Shown here piece after piece: positions 38,268-50,848 of a stretch of DNA of 64,000 nucleotides. The DNA is from Sipunculus nudus (Eukaryota > Annelida > Sipuncula > Golfingiida > Sipunculidae). The stretch lies in assembly GCA_026874595.1 (NCBI GenBank), contig CM049313.1, forward strand, positions 66,826,659-66,890,658. Direction: 5' to 3'. The translations under genes and the position numbers were made by a program. Below the pieces are notes generated by a model that did no database searches, was not told the DNA's origin, and saw only the letters and a list, made by a program, of their open reading frames with translations. Position 1 is the stretch's first letter; each line of letters opens with the position of its first letter.

Positions 38268-39044
38268 ATATATTAATATAAACAGATCACGTATGCGTGA
38301 TGAACACAAATTTTGTAATGGAGATAAAAAAAATACAGATTCTGTAACACTAGGCAGCGTGAAATGTCTATGGGAATGAATAAAGAAGTCAGTGGTTTTT
38401 GTTAACAAATAACTATAATTTATTCTTAAAACAACCCTAACAATACAATACACTAAATCAATAACAATTATAAAAACAGCGTTATAGCAACAAGTCAATA
38501 CAATAATACAGAAAGATAATGGTACAGTACCTCGATACCAACACCATCGTCACGATAAGTCCTTCAAATGTAAACTCTGGGAGAATGACAGTCCAGTGGA
38601 AAGTTCTTGCAACAACACAGAAAGTAAACTGAAGTCCAAATGTATAAAATCATCAAGGAGAAAGTTCTTGAAATTCTATAATTGCCGCATTCGTCGGATA
38701 AGGTCCTGACACAAGCTTCTGCGTCCGCTGGTATCTGCTCTGCTCTGCCCTCTGGTTCTAGAAAACAGTCCCTTTTTATATACCTTCACACCCCAAGCCG
38801 GGAATTTTCCACTTCTCGAACAATCCAGGACCCTACTCAACAGTAAACACGCGTTTCAGGAATTCTCTAGAAAGACATAGCCGTGTGGATCTACACATGC
38901 CAGGCTCATCACGTAACCCACGACCAGGCGTGAAAACTCAAGGCTCACAAGACAACGAGAGTTCAACCAGTACGGATTAAACATAAAATGTAACAACAAC
39001 ACGAGTTACGCCCGTGTCACACAATAAAAAGAGCACCTGTAACA
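38268..39044 (-). mobile_element. Solo LTR (copy 1)
   Basis: It aligns along most of its length with the repeats at 60.3-61.6 kb. Shared blocks include TAGGCAGCGTGAAATGT, GTTAACAAATAACTAT, TTCTTAAAACAACCCTAAC, GAGTTCAACCAGTACGGATT and the terminal CACAATAAAAAGAGCACCTG then TAACA. In the full copies the ends are TGTTAC...GTAACA, as in LTRs. The other end of this copy is diverged. On the minus strand it holds a TATATAAAAAGG TATA box (38782-38771) and an AATAAA (38424-38419) further downstream, so the LTR is read as minus. No gag or pol lies next to it. Confidence 0.65.
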
Positions 39045-39314
39045 ACTTATAAAGGGACATATTGAACGATTCTAGTCCTGGTTTGTATAAAAATAAATAA
39101 AATAATAAAAAAAATTCTAAACACATGAGAAGTACGAATCAGTGCCAATTATAATGCAATATACGCAACTTTTCATAAACTCACAGATTCTCAAGCTTGG
39201 CAAGGAACTTTCATGAAACATGTGCCCTGTTTTCATAAGAAACAAAGCTAATTAATTATTTGTACTTAACATATAAAACCAAAACTCTTCAATGCATTGG
39301 TCAAATCATTGAAA

Positions 39315-39612
39315 CATTGAAGATGAAGTTAGACATCTTTTTGTGTAAATGTCTAAGAAAGATTTTGAAAATGAGGTGGCCATATACCATATCAAATTAT
39401 GTAATAATAATGAAAAACTGGATATAAGGAGAATAAGTGAAGTAGTTGAAATCAAGAGATGGAGGTGGATAGGGCATGTCTTAAGGCTGGAAAAGGATAA
39501 CAACTGCAAAGCAGCGCTGACATGGAGACCAGAGGGAGAGAAAGGTAGGACGTCCCCGGCCGAACCATATGGAGAAGAACTGTTGAAATTAAAAGAAAAG
39601 AACTAGGGTGAA
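39315..39612 (+). pseudogene. LINE ORF2 C-terminal fragment (RWRWIGHVLR type)
   Basis: Three frames together read the familiar C-terminus of one LINE group. LDIFLCKCLRKILKMRWPYT comes first (about 39330-39390). IRRISEVVEIKRWRWIGHVL and ALTWRPEG follow (39424-39540). A frame-shifted GRPR...TIWRRTVEIKRKELG ends it (about 39549-39610). In intact elements this stretch follows the reverse transcriptase. At least two frameshifts; no upstream domain remains. It could be the end of a truncated insertion. Confidence 0.7.
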
Positions 39613-40349
39613 GCGGTTTTATTTTATTTTCCATTCCTTCCGTATTGCTTAAATAAGACGGTTCCATTGAAGACACAATAAACCTTTCGAGTAACTGGAT
39701 AATCATTAAAAATTTCTACTGCTGTTTTAAAGTTAACATCACAATCTAACATGTATTTTAATATATTAAACATTCATTTTAAATAGAGTATGTTTAAAAA
39801 ATGAATGACCATCAATATGTATCCGACATCCCTTTCTATTAATGTACATTTCGAATAAAAAAAGTCCATTCCTTACAACAAGACATATAAAATGGTGCAC
39901 AATCCTGTTGAAGGCCAGTGATATCAAATTTTGTTTTATATTGTTACGTTTTGCGTTCAAAAGATTTTTAGAGGTCCCGTTAAACTTCGTTAATAAATTA
40001 ATTACATGCACCCAAATAACTCGTTGGTCTAATATCTCATCTCAACGTTTGGTAATTTTAATCCTTGACCTTCATACATACCCACTGCTTTATTGGAAGT
40101 AACCTTAGCTAGTTTGGTTTTACTAAGCAAACCTAATAATTAATTTTTTGGACTTCTTGCCTAAACCCTTAAGGCGGGTACAGCATATTCATAATGTACA
40201 TTATTTTTATAAACTGCAAATGGTCTAATTACATCTAATCTGCCAAAAATTCGGAACATTCTTAAAATTTGAAAATGCCAAGCAAAAATTAGGTTCATGT
40301 GACAATTTATATGTTAATTGTTAACCACATTCATCCAATTAAGATTAAA

Positions 40350-41440
40350 TGGATTATCTGACTTTTTTCCACTTTTTATTCCATGTTTGTCTTTCAACAC
40401 TGATCATGAAATACCTAGAACATTTTTTAAAGAAATTCATACATATAAATATTGATGAGATCATGGATAACCTTCAGTTTGCATATCGTAAAGGGAAAAG
40501 TGTACAAGATGCAACTTTATCTGTTTTGCACCAAATTACAGAGCACTTGGAGAAAAAAAAACTCGTCGGTTAGAGCTTAAAATATAGATTTCAGCAGCGC
40601 TTTAACACCATACAGCCACATTTGCTTCCACAAAAGCTGCATACAATGAATGTTAACAGCAAACTAATATGTTGGGTGTACATCTTATGTTAGGCAGACC
40701 CCAGGACGTAAAATACAAATATACAAAATCTGACACGAATCGAACAAGATCAGGTGCTCCACAAGGTTGTGTCTTTTCGCTTGTACTCTTTTCACTGTAT
40801 ACAAATTATTGTGTAAATAAATATGACAAATGTTCAGTCATACAATAAGCAGATGATATTGTTATTATTTTGAAAAATAATAAATGGAAATGAAAATTCA
40901 TATCTTGCACGAATCAGAGATTTGTGAGTGTACAGAAAAAAAAGAAATATTCTTTGACTTCAGGAAATATTAATGTATACCAGTTTAGTGATAAAAAATG
41001 AAAACGTTAAAAGAGTGAGCAAATATAAATATATGGGTGTTATCATAAATGACAAGCTATCTGGTACAGAGAACACAAGGCTTGTGTATAGTAAATATAT
41101 ACAAAAAGTCCAACATCTCCGAATGCTGAGGAATTAGAATATAAACAAAGTTATTCTGTCACTCTTCTATAAGGCAATTATTGAATCTGTTCTCTGTTTC
41201 TCACCCACGGTATGGTAAGGATATGTCCTCAATGGCAAGGATAGACACAAACTGGTAAATATTTCAAATGTTCTAGGAAGATTAGGACAAATGTTACCTT
41301 ATTAAACGATTTATATGATCATACATGCTGAAAATTGTAAACAAGATCAGGAAAGATGAATCTCACCCCTTGTATGGAAATGATTAGGAATATAAGGTCA
41401 GTCTCGTCAGTAATTAGAACAAATCGCTTTTTACCTATGT
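40350..41440 (+). pseudogene. Rex1/CR1-like LINE reverse transcriptase, decayed
   Basis: The order of motifs follows non-LTR reverse transcriptases. TLIMKYLEHFLKK then LQFAYRKGKSVQDATL come first (40395-40520). A shifted FSSA(F)NTIQPHLL follows (motif A, about 40590-40630). Then SGAPQGCV (motif B, about 40752-40775), LYTNYC, and ADDIVIIL (motif C, about 40850-40875). YKYMGVIINDKL, VILSLFYKAIIESVLCFS and a tail DESHPLYGN...TNRFLPMF (to about 41440) complete it. SSAFNTI with GAPQGCVLSP and the tail resemble Rex1/Babar elements. Many stops and frameshifts; endonuclease and ORF1 missing. The open frame 40349-40573 is its first intact piece. Confidence 0.72.
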
Positions 41441-41719
41441 TTACCTAGGTATGAATATGTACTTATAAGTGCATTGGTGTACTAGGTACTTCATGGAACT
41501 AGGTGCTAGTGTATATGTCATGTATGAGAAAGATGATTGACGATGTGCTTTCGGATGTAATGAACGATGAAATTTTTAGCTCTCTCCACAAAAAAAAGCT
41601 TACAAATGTATCTTTATGCATTGGACAATGAAGTATTCTGTTAAAAAATCTATTCAGTTTTATTCATCTGATTTGCCCATGTTAATATTCAGTGAAGAAA
41701 ATGTAGCATTTATATATAT

Positions 41720-42960
41720 ATATATAAATGGACATAACCCTCCGCAATGAAAATCCTTCAGAAACTGAATAATATAAATTACATACATAAACATTTTAAT
41801 TTCAATGTTCTTTATCTTTATACCCTTTACATCGACATAACATCGGATTTAGGCTCCTTAAACTTCTTAAACCATAGGGGGCAAGATAATAAGGTAGGGG
41901 GCCAGTGTATCCCCCTGCTGTGTGCCTATAGTCAGCGTAAAATAAGTTGTACTGAATCCAACATCTTAACCCACCTAATGAAGGACTGACCAAAGCCACA
42001 CTTCTCTAAAACCGAATGAATTCTTGGCTTAAATTTTCAAAGACGACTCAAGACCTGCCACTAACATAATAACTTCAATATCCTGGGCATTTGAGTACTA
42101 TATCACAACACAAATCAAGCGTAAGGGCTCACCAATAAATCTTTTATAACAAAAGCAAACTGATCAGTATGGATAATATGTGGTAGTAAACCAGTAAAAA
42201 TATGAACTAGAATTTTACTTATTATTTTGGCATCAACTTTAAGAAGACTAATTGGCCTCAATGATTTTATCAATTTTGCCTTCTTGCCGTTTTTCTCCAA
42301 AGGTGAAATAACAGCTTGGCTATGACTCACACTTAGTTTCCCTTTATCTTAAGCGGGATATAATATATACCTACATATCACCGATCACCGGGAAAAAACA
42401 ACATAAAATTCTTTTGTCAAACCATTAATACCTGGTTCTTTGTAAGTTTTCATATTTTGAGAGCTTACAGTATCTCACATTTTTTATCAACCCATTTTCA
42501 AATAATAACTTCTGTAGAAGACATCATTAAGTGATTCTCTATGCTGGACACTTAATATTTTGCCATCATCATTTTTTACAAACACTTTGCTATCCTAGGT
42601 CCAAGCATCTTTTACTCTGTCATCAATCTTACTCTGTTAAAAAGTTTTTATGTCATTGCTCAAACCAATACATGTGTGCATAGTTTTCTCCTTTCTTTCA
42701 GAATTCTAATTTTGCCGTCCCTTCTAACAAGTCAATATTCTGTACCATTGACTATCCTTCTTGTGTGGCCCCACCCTACGTGCTATGTTAATATCATTTT
42801 TATGAATAGGAATGTTAAGTTTATCTTTGAAGATTGCCATAACAACATTTTTTGAGTTCTCATTTTTCTCAATATGCTGAACACCAAGTATATCTTTATA
42901 TATGATTTGCTAAGTTATTGTACTGTTTTCACAGAGTGTGATTTGGCTGTTTGTGCAAGG
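41720..42960 (-). pseudogene. L1/Tx1-like LINE, ORF1 end joined to reverse transcriptase
   Basis: Reading the minus strand from high to low coordinates, an ORF1 C-terminal (transposase-22-like) piece comes first. It reads HIEKNENSKNVV, FKDKLNIPIHKNDINIARRV and RRDGKIRILKERRKL (about 42870-42685). Next is a DGKILSVQHRESLNDVFYRS piece (about 42590-42530). Reverse transcriptase follows: EPGINGLTKEFY, then SQAVISPLEKNGKKAKLIK, SLRPISLLKVDAKIISKIL, FGQSFIRWVKML and QQGDTLAPYLIIL. The series ends with GIKIKNIEIKMF. The expected YADD is lost. RPISLLNVDYKILSK and RQGDPLSPYLFIL are L1/Tx1 signatures. The endonuclease between ORF1 and the reverse transcriptase is missing. Non-functional. Confidence 0.72.
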
Positions 42961-42999
42961 TCATGCGTTTCTTTAAATCTCTATTTCAAAACTCTATTT

Positions 43000-43432
43000 C
43001 ATAAGCTTCTCAATAACATCCTCATGTTTCCCAACGGTAATTTCCAAGGGTCTTATAAATCTATCTATAATAATTTCTATAGTATGTACCATGACTGTTT
43101 CTGTAATCTCTTGACCATATATTATATACATATAGCACTAAATAACCTCTGCTTCTTCACCGTGTACATGATATTAATTGTCACGGTGATGGTGACGGAA
43201 AACCTGGGTGATACCGAGAGTGAAAATCCTACAGGACAATGGAAGGAAGGACAAAGCTACAAGGGATGAATTAATACGATTTAATTAGACACCTCGAGCT
43301 AAGGGCGGAACGTGCCAGAAATGACAATGCATTCCAGTATAAGGAAGAATATGGTGTTACTCGGACTAATCAAGATCCCCCTGATAAACCCTGAGTGCTA
43401 ATTAACTGACGTTCATAGGCCCACACCTTTCT
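43000..43432. other. No gene recognised
   Basis: Possibly more decayed LINE sequence upstream of the L1-like fragment (minus strand), but I could not align any motif. Confidence 0.35.
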
Positions 43433-43562
43433 CGCTCTTCACTTACAGATGATGTTCCTGTTTCAATATGTTGCCAATGTCACCTCCGTAAAGTGTCGCT
43501 CTTAATTTACAGATGATGTTCCTGTTTCAAAATATGTTGCCAATGTCACCTCCGTAAAGTGT
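43433..43562. repeat. Recent tandem duplication, 65-bp unit, two copies
   Basis: CGCTCTTCACTTACAGATGA... (43433-43497) is repeated at 43498-43562 with only a few differences (CACTTA/AATTTA and one inserted A in ATATG/AATATG). Confidence 0.9.
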
Positions 43563-46055
43563 CCATCTATTATATTTTCTCTTGCTTTTAACGCAAAAAG
43601 TTATGAACGAATGTTGATGATTTTTGTTGAATGTTAGGGTATAACATTTTCAGGTAACCTATATATCACTATAATGTATTTATGAATTAATGATTTCATA
43701 TCATTGTGACACAGGGCGATACCCCGGACAGACTGCTCCGTCCAGGAATTCAGGCCATATGTCAGGCACCTGACCAGGTAAACCGGTGTTACTGATCCCT
43801 GGCAAAGGAAAGCTTTGTAACGTAGATCCTGGCGGGTGTATCACCGTAGTCGTACAACAACACTCAGCATGATAGCTGATTGACTTGTACACATTTTAAT
43901 AGTTATTTTTGTTGGTTGTGTACTAAGGTATTGCCTAACATGCATGAGTAGAATTTGACTATTCTTTAATGTTATAACATAATTCAGAATGTCTGTCATC
44001 CCATACCCCTATTCCAAGTTTCCACAATGCGAACTTACTATCCGGATGGATTCAGCTTCGATCCTGCTTTTACCCGGCATACGCTCAATTTATCCCATGT
44101 CACTTTTTACTTCATACAACATTCAATATGGATCGGCCTTTTAATATAAGTTCGACTAAGTCAGAACAATAGCCTTTGTTTCAGATTACCCTACTATCAG
44201 TTCGGCTATAGATGGTGACACATGCCAGCGTTAATCGCATTGCGTTTATCCTATCCGGTCGTCAAATGCGATGAACAGACGGCATCCATGCGGTAACACG
44301 ACGCAGACAAGCGTCAAACGGCTGATGGCACATCATGTTGTCAACGTCCAGTAGTATCATATTAATACGAATGTTTACACATTTACATTACTACCTTTAT
44401 TTCAGTTGTGTCTTTTGATTTACCATTGGTTATATAATATAGATCTGATCTTTTATGTGATAACAATCTTTCACCCTAGTCTTTGTATGTTAAAGAAGTT
44501 TTAAGATGGCAGATTTGCATTTCGTATATAAATCATTTATAAAGTCTGTGGGATGAATTTCTCCTGGCCGCTGTGACGCACGTTCAATATACGTCTGAAG
44601 TATCAATTTGACCTTTCAGAATTCACAAACTCAAATAAAGATATATAAATTTTCCTGAACTTTTATTATCCGTTTAACCGAATAACGCTATACCTGCAGA
44701 AAATTGTTGTATATTGGGCCAAACCATTTCTAGTAAATTGCTCAATACATAATACATTTATAATATATATTTAATAAAACTGTACAGAAAAGAGCAGACA
44801 AGTAATAACTAATTATTTAATAAAACTTATGTATCCTTTGAATTCAAGCGTGGTTTTTACTTTGAGGATATTGTTATTAAACAAAAAAGATTTCTTAATC
44901 CAATCATTTGATCTTTTATCTAAAATAATAAACATGGCTTGTACACATACAGCTCATAAAATAACCATACGCGTTCACAGTACCTAGCTTGCTTGCAGCG
45001 CCATGCATATCACAAAGCTCTGTTAAGTGTAGTTCTTGCCATATAAGCGATAACAAGAAATGGAACTGCAGGATTGACAGGCTTTTTATATGCGTTGAGA
45101 ATTGAATAACACTCGGTAAATGAAGTTTGACCATGTTGAATTTAAGCAAATCATGAACAGTGTGCACCTTAAAAATTATGTTACCACATTATATGTGTAT
45201 CCTGCGGTGTAAGGTTTTTAATAGTAACAATAAATCCTTTTTCTTTGCACTCCATAATGAAATATACCTGTTTGAAGTCAGAGCGATCTTTTGATTTGCT
45301 ATAGCAAATTGGTGACTTCTCTTAAATGCATGGCAAAAAAATCCCTGTTAATGAAAACATCGGTATAATAACTTGATAACTAATTTGAAGTGGTCCGTTT
45401 CAGTATGGTGTTCAGTTTTGATATGTTAAGTGAGATGGCGGCAATTTCTAAGACCGCCCCGGGCGGTGAAAGGCTGGGTACGCCGCTGCCCTTAGTCCGG
45501 GGCGTCCTTCTATTTTTTTTGGTAATATTCTGACAACAATTCGAACATATCAGTTGTCATTTTTATTTTCGTTTCTCAATGAACATGATATATATTCTCG
45601 GCCTGATCCAGAGACGAGTCAAAGTCCCAGTCATTGGTGACTCGCGAGTCCCATTCTGGGAAAAACGATCAATATTCCATTGATGGATTCTAGTACACCT
45701 TGACTGCTGGACATTATATACAACGCATTTTTCAATGCTATGATGCTTTTCAAGAGTTAGGATCTTACAATGATTCTTGGTTGCAAAATATAAAATAACT
45801 ACGTGATTTTAACGGACCTTTTTGGCCATGGCGTAGTAGGATTGAATGTTCGTAGGGGCGTTGTCAGAAAGAAGTAGCCAAGACGTGGAACATTTCGGAG
45901 ATATCGTACCAGTGTCTTGGACGTAGTAATGGAGTCCTGATAATTCTTAAAAGTCTCGTGTCATAACGTGCCGGCATCGTGTCACTGTCGTAGGATGTCG
46001 TAGGCGGCATCGTACATTATCGTCCTTTTAAGGCCAAAAAAAAAATAAAAGGTGT
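43563..46055. other. No gene recognised
   Basis: Mostly AT-rich unique DNA. A perfect 13-base palindrome CCGCCCCGGGCGG lies near 45455-45467, inside a short GC-rich patch. No domain in the open frames at 43701-43892 or 44916-45167. Confidence 0.45.
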
Positions 46056-46301
46056 GGTTCTCAGGTACCGCCCGCGTTAATTTTAATCCCCCGTATCCAA
46101 TTTTTTTATTTTGATTTTCGTCTTTCAAGAGGATAAAATTATACAACTTTGATAAGATTTCCTTTGTAATGTAGTGCTTCTTCTTGCTTTCTGTTATTTT
46201 CATACCTTTCCCTGATCATATGACTTTTTTTTGGAAACATACAAAAAAGGTATAAAATATCCCCCGCCCGCACTGAATTCCCAAAAAAGTGCCTGAGAAC
46301 C
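46056..46301. mobile_element. MITE-like element, 246 bp, with TIRs
   Basis: It starts GGTTCTCAGGTACCGCCCGC and its reverse complement starts GGTTCTCAGGCACTTTTTTG with GTGCGGGCGGG further in. The core is AT-rich and non-coding. A relative lies at 32592-32880. The target-site duplication is unclear. Confidence 0.6.
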
Positions 46302-46646
46302 ATATTTTTTTTAGCCTAATGACATTTTTTTAACAGGCTGATTGACCACGAGTCGCCACGATTTCAACATCGTGGAGATTCCATGTTAAATTCGTGAAAG
46401 TAGGAACGTGGCTTTTTGTACTTCCCTGCTGCAAAAACCGTCCTTTTATTAATGAAGTTTTTCCACTCAACACGCTGATGGGCCCCAAATTGCCATTTTA
46501 TGCAAGTTTGGTGATTTGGAACGGAGCTTTATCACTTTCTCTCTCTAAAATTTATTATTTTATTATTAACATAATAAATAATATTATATATATTATTTTA
46601 TTATTATGACTATTTTGTATAAATACTATGTATATGTATGTTTATA

Positions 46647-46701
<55 letters not shown>

Positions 46702-47267
46702 TTGTGTAACAACTTTTAGATATAAAGATTTCTTTGGAAAATCTAACGCTGTGATTCACGTTAAAATACTTTTTATACATGGATCTTTGGATCCTGTGTT
46801 TTCCTGACAGAATTTCTCTGAGGCCCTGGTAAAGTGGAGTCTTTGAACTGAATCCCTAAAGTTCTTTTTCTTTTCCTTTCCAGCGCCAATTTATTGACTT
46901 AGCGCTCTTTCGTTGGAGACCGACGGCTGGTCGCATTACACTGGTTCGGGCTTCTGAAATAGCTCTCTTTACGATGACAACTTTTAAGGGCTCACACATT
47001 TCTCAGCTGCCGTCCATTACATTATTAATAACTCTGATGTCCTTATTGCTAGAAGAGAGCAAATCTAATACTCTGCACAAAGCACCCATGAGGTCTGCGC
47101 TTGGGATGTTGAGAATTGTTTTGAATATCACTTACACATAAATGTCTGGTGTTTACAGATTAGGATAATATTCCACCGTGCATGATTTTTTGTTGTTGTT
47201 GCTATTTTTCTAGTCCAACACATTTGTGGTCATTACGTTACCATTACGCCGCATAACTTGCCTAGAT
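46302..47267. other. No gene recognised; TTA microsatellite
   Basis: It contains the TTA array at 46645-46701; the rest is unique-looking. Confidence 0.5.
46645..46701. repeat. TTA trinucleotide microsatellite
   Basis: Uninterrupted ATT repeat of about 19 units. Confidence 0.95.
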
Positions 47268-47345
47268 GATAGTGTTATGGATAGGGCGCTAGACTTGTTA
47301 GCGCAGTATCGTGGGTTTGCGCGGGACTCTCATACCTCCTGGCCA
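47268..47345 (+). repeat. tRNA-like SINE head (degraded)
   Basis: TTATGGATAGGGCGCTAGAC resembles a tRNA D-arm, followed by TTAGCGCAGTATCGTGGGTT where an anticodon stem and box B would fall. The T-arm is broken, so it is not called a tRNA gene. Confidence 0.35.
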
Positions 47346-48871
47346 GGATCTTCACAACAATGATACACCCTCTTGTCCAAGGGGGTTTACGCTTACGTTT
47401 TATATATTAGATTATAAACCCAACCTTCACTTCTTCAGACAATCGGAAGACAAGTTCAGCGAACACATACCAAATTTTGGGCTTGGAAAAAAATACGTCA
47501 TTTATAAAAACTGACCCCCTCTCGTGTTTCCGGGTATGACGAAAAACTATAATCTGACCAAAACACCATGGGCTCTCCATATTTGCAATGATAACCATAT
47601 ATTTCCTGTAATAATCTATGCGATTCAGCACATGCGATTTTTTCCAAATTCTGCTAGGATTTTTCATACCCGAACATGTCTGAACCCGAATTTCATTGAC
47701 CCTCTTAGGATTTGATTCCATACATTAATTGGAACTGTTCCAATCATGGGCTCATATCCAATTAATGAAGAATCAAGAATCAAAATACAAGAGCACATCT
47801 TTGCCCTTTCGATAGGCGTCTTATGATAATACTTTACTGTAATCCCGTATTACCTCTCAGAACTGTCCAGGAGTCTGTATACACACTGTTTCAGTTTTTT
47901 TTTCCTGAATAATTCCGCAAATGTTGCTCTGTGACCACTTGTCATGAATATATTCTGAAATCTAGAAATATCCTCTACAACGTGGTATGTAAAAAAATTG
48001 TAATTTACCAAAACTGGTTGATTTTTTTCAAAGATAAAAATCAATTATACCAATTGTATTTATATTTAACTTTAAATTGATTTTTTTTCTCAGCAATTTA
48101 TGGTTAAATACATTCTACTTTAACCATATGGCGACATAAACATAAGATTATATTTATCTCAAAAGAAAAGCGTTTTATAGATGATCATATAAAAACACAA
48201 ATTTCCTTTTTTGCACAATTTAATCTTAAATACCATATAAAAATAACAATTTGTACAGTTACCTACCAAATTTAAACAGGTGGACCGAGGGGGCCTATAT
48301 TTACATATTCTGTAGTTGTTATAGGTATGCTGGAATAAATATAAAATGAATTTCATGAAAAATTAAATATATTTTATGTAGTAACACAGTAAAAGAAAAC
48401 ACTAATTTTCTTTAGAGCAAACTGTAATGCTCATTCTCAGCTTTAAGACCAGGTACATCTCGAGGGTACCAAGAACAGCAGTTTGTAAAATATTAAGAAA
48501 CTGAAACACTTCTTGCACACGTTCATCGGGCAGTTCTCAGACCATCTTGGAAAAATAATTAGCTAACTTCCAAAGTCTAGTTTACAGAGTTCAAGTTAGC
48601 ACTGTCCTATTTAGTTGTTTTTCTGTCTGGAAGTAATTCGGTTAATTTTAAATCAGACTTATTAACGCAGTAATTTCCGGTGATTTACTTTGGGTACACT
48701 GTCTAGAATGGCGGAGTTTTGGACTCAAGTGTCTAGACGTTTGTTACACGAAAATAGTCCAGTCGCAAATGTAATGTTTCTCATGCAGTCAATGCATTAA
48801 AATGGCTGACAAAGAGTATTGCAGGAGCATGCATTTTAAATCACTAGCGGAATCAACCCGTGCGTATTTAG
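47346..48871. other. No gene recognised
   Basis: AT-rich DNA. Overlapping frames on both strands at 47407-47721 and 47524-47715 show no family motif. Confidence 0.45.
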
Positions 48872-49090
48872 TCACTCCGCTTTGACATACGTCACACGGC
48901 TTGCGACATGCGGTTTTTTTGGTCTCTTCGGAAACCGTGGTAAGTCGATAATTGCGCGGGGATGCGACATGAAAGTTAACCGAGGATATCGTTCAGGCGG
49001 AAATGTATCTTTGGCGAGAGTTTGGAGGCGTTGGACGTGTATTGGCTGATTGTGGAGAGGAATAACAAATTTCTGCGACGAAGTGGAAAA
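48872..49090 (-). CDS. Candidate terminal coding exon, function unknown
   Basis: On the minus strand a TAATTTGCAG acceptor-like sequence ends at 49091. It is preceded by a moderately pyrimidine-rich stretch. An open frame then runs 72 codons to TGA at 48872. The peptide is Pro-, Arg- and Lys-rich, with DTFPPERYPRLTFMSHPR and LPRFPKRPKKP. The stretch is clearly richer in C, G and CpG than its surroundings. I do not recognise the protein. No upstream exon or poly(A) signal was identified, so a chance frame in a local GC island remains possible. Confidence 0.3.
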   Translation of the reverse strand, partial: FSTSSQKFVIPLHNQPIHVQRLQTLAKDTFPPERYPRLTFMSHPRAIIDLPRFPKRPKKPHVASRVTYVKAE

Positions 49091-50848
49091 CTGCAAATTA
49101 TAATAGGATAAGCATTATCATGGCAACGAGTGAACGTCTTCTTATAGTCACGAATGTTACGCAAGTGATTTAAGCAATGCATGGTATTAATCGTTAAGCG
49201 TTCAGCCTACTGCGAAAATGGTAAATTTCAACAGATCCTGAACTTCTTCTTTCCCTTACTCTTGCACAATAACCTCTGGACGATTATATTTACGTGTCCC
49301 TGACACCTGATATCCAAATATTTAAATTAGCCACATATTAATCATAATCATATCCCGCACCAATGTATGGCTATATTATACCCTTATAGAGGTTTTATCA
49401 TTCATATTACATTTATCAGCAGCATAACAAATAAATATAAATAATATTCACAATTCGAAACCATTGTTAATCTTTTTTTTTATTGCAATGCTTACTCAGT
49501 AGATCCGAAACAATTTACCAACATCAATCGCAGTGCTCCTATTTATTGGAGAGGCCGTATGCGCACAGCAAGTTTTTGAAGTTGGCCGTGTGCAGTATCC
49601 AACTAAAACACAGGGACACTGCTGAACTGTTGCCTCGCTTTTTCTGCTCTTATATAACTGTTACTTATCAGTCTCATAGTAGGTCTACCAGGTTGTATGG
49701 AAATTTATATATCGATACTGCTCAGAAAATGGCACCTTATCAAAAGTACCCAAAAATGCATTATATTTTGTAAAATGATGAAAATATATGAAAAAAGGAA
49801 ACCTTTCTTAAATAACAGACTTAGCAAAATTCATGGCAATCTAAACCATATTACTGAGATATCTGAGCTTTTTTTATGATATTTGTTTTCAGTGAAACAA
49901 TTGTAGTGCGGGTAACACATTTAAGTATCATTCTTTTCATAATCAACAACTTATATTAAAACGTCGCAGGCTGTCTAAATGAGGTACATTCATTTTAATA
50001 TTTATGATGTCATGGTTAATTTTTGTTACACAGCTTGGAATATATAACAAAGTTACTTTTTATAGTTTTAAACGTTTTTTGCCACGCGGTTCGCAGAATA
50101 TAAGTCAGTCTGACCTTAATGACCTGCTTGTCAAGTCCGAAAGTTCTAGGTTACAATTATGCCCTATTTTATACCGGAAGACCGGAAGTTAGGACGCCCC
50201 GACCACCGAATTGAAGGAAGATAGAAAAAAAAACAATCGCGGCTAGTCAGCCGAGATAAAAAAAGAACACTGATTACCTGAAAAGATTCGTGGAAAAAAA
50301 CCCAGAATAACATAAGGGCAAACTCTTTCGGATGATCTGATGAAGTCATCCTTTACGCTGATGTGTAGGCGATAAACAATTAACTGGAATACATTTTATC
50401 CATTTAATTAATATAATAAAAATGGGGGTTCTTTGTCAAAAAAGTATTTATGTAAATATAGGCATGTATGCTGTGTTTCAGAACAATATTCCAGCCCTTC
50501 CTTCATTCATATAAATGATTAATTATAAACGTCGTAATAAACGTTCACTATGGAAAGTATGCAAAAAGAACCATACCTTAATCCAATGTAATTAATTAAA
50601 GGGAGAAGCAAACATTAATGATGACAGCCTGAAAAAAAAACAGGTTAAATCTTTATCAGTTCTTTTATTCAGTATACTCTTTTTTTTCCCGTGTGAAAAG
50701 CAAGGTGGATACACACTTCTTGAGTGACGCGTAGGTCATTTGTATTAGAAACAAAATGGTCGAACTGTGGCTAATAATAGGAATTACCATGTCTTTTAAG
50801 AAACTTGACATTTTATAGAGCAGTGAGACAAAAAATGACTTTATAATC
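49091..50848. other. No gene recognised
   Basis: AT-rich DNA between the candidate exon and the LINE; short open frames without identifiable domains. Confidence 0.45.
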
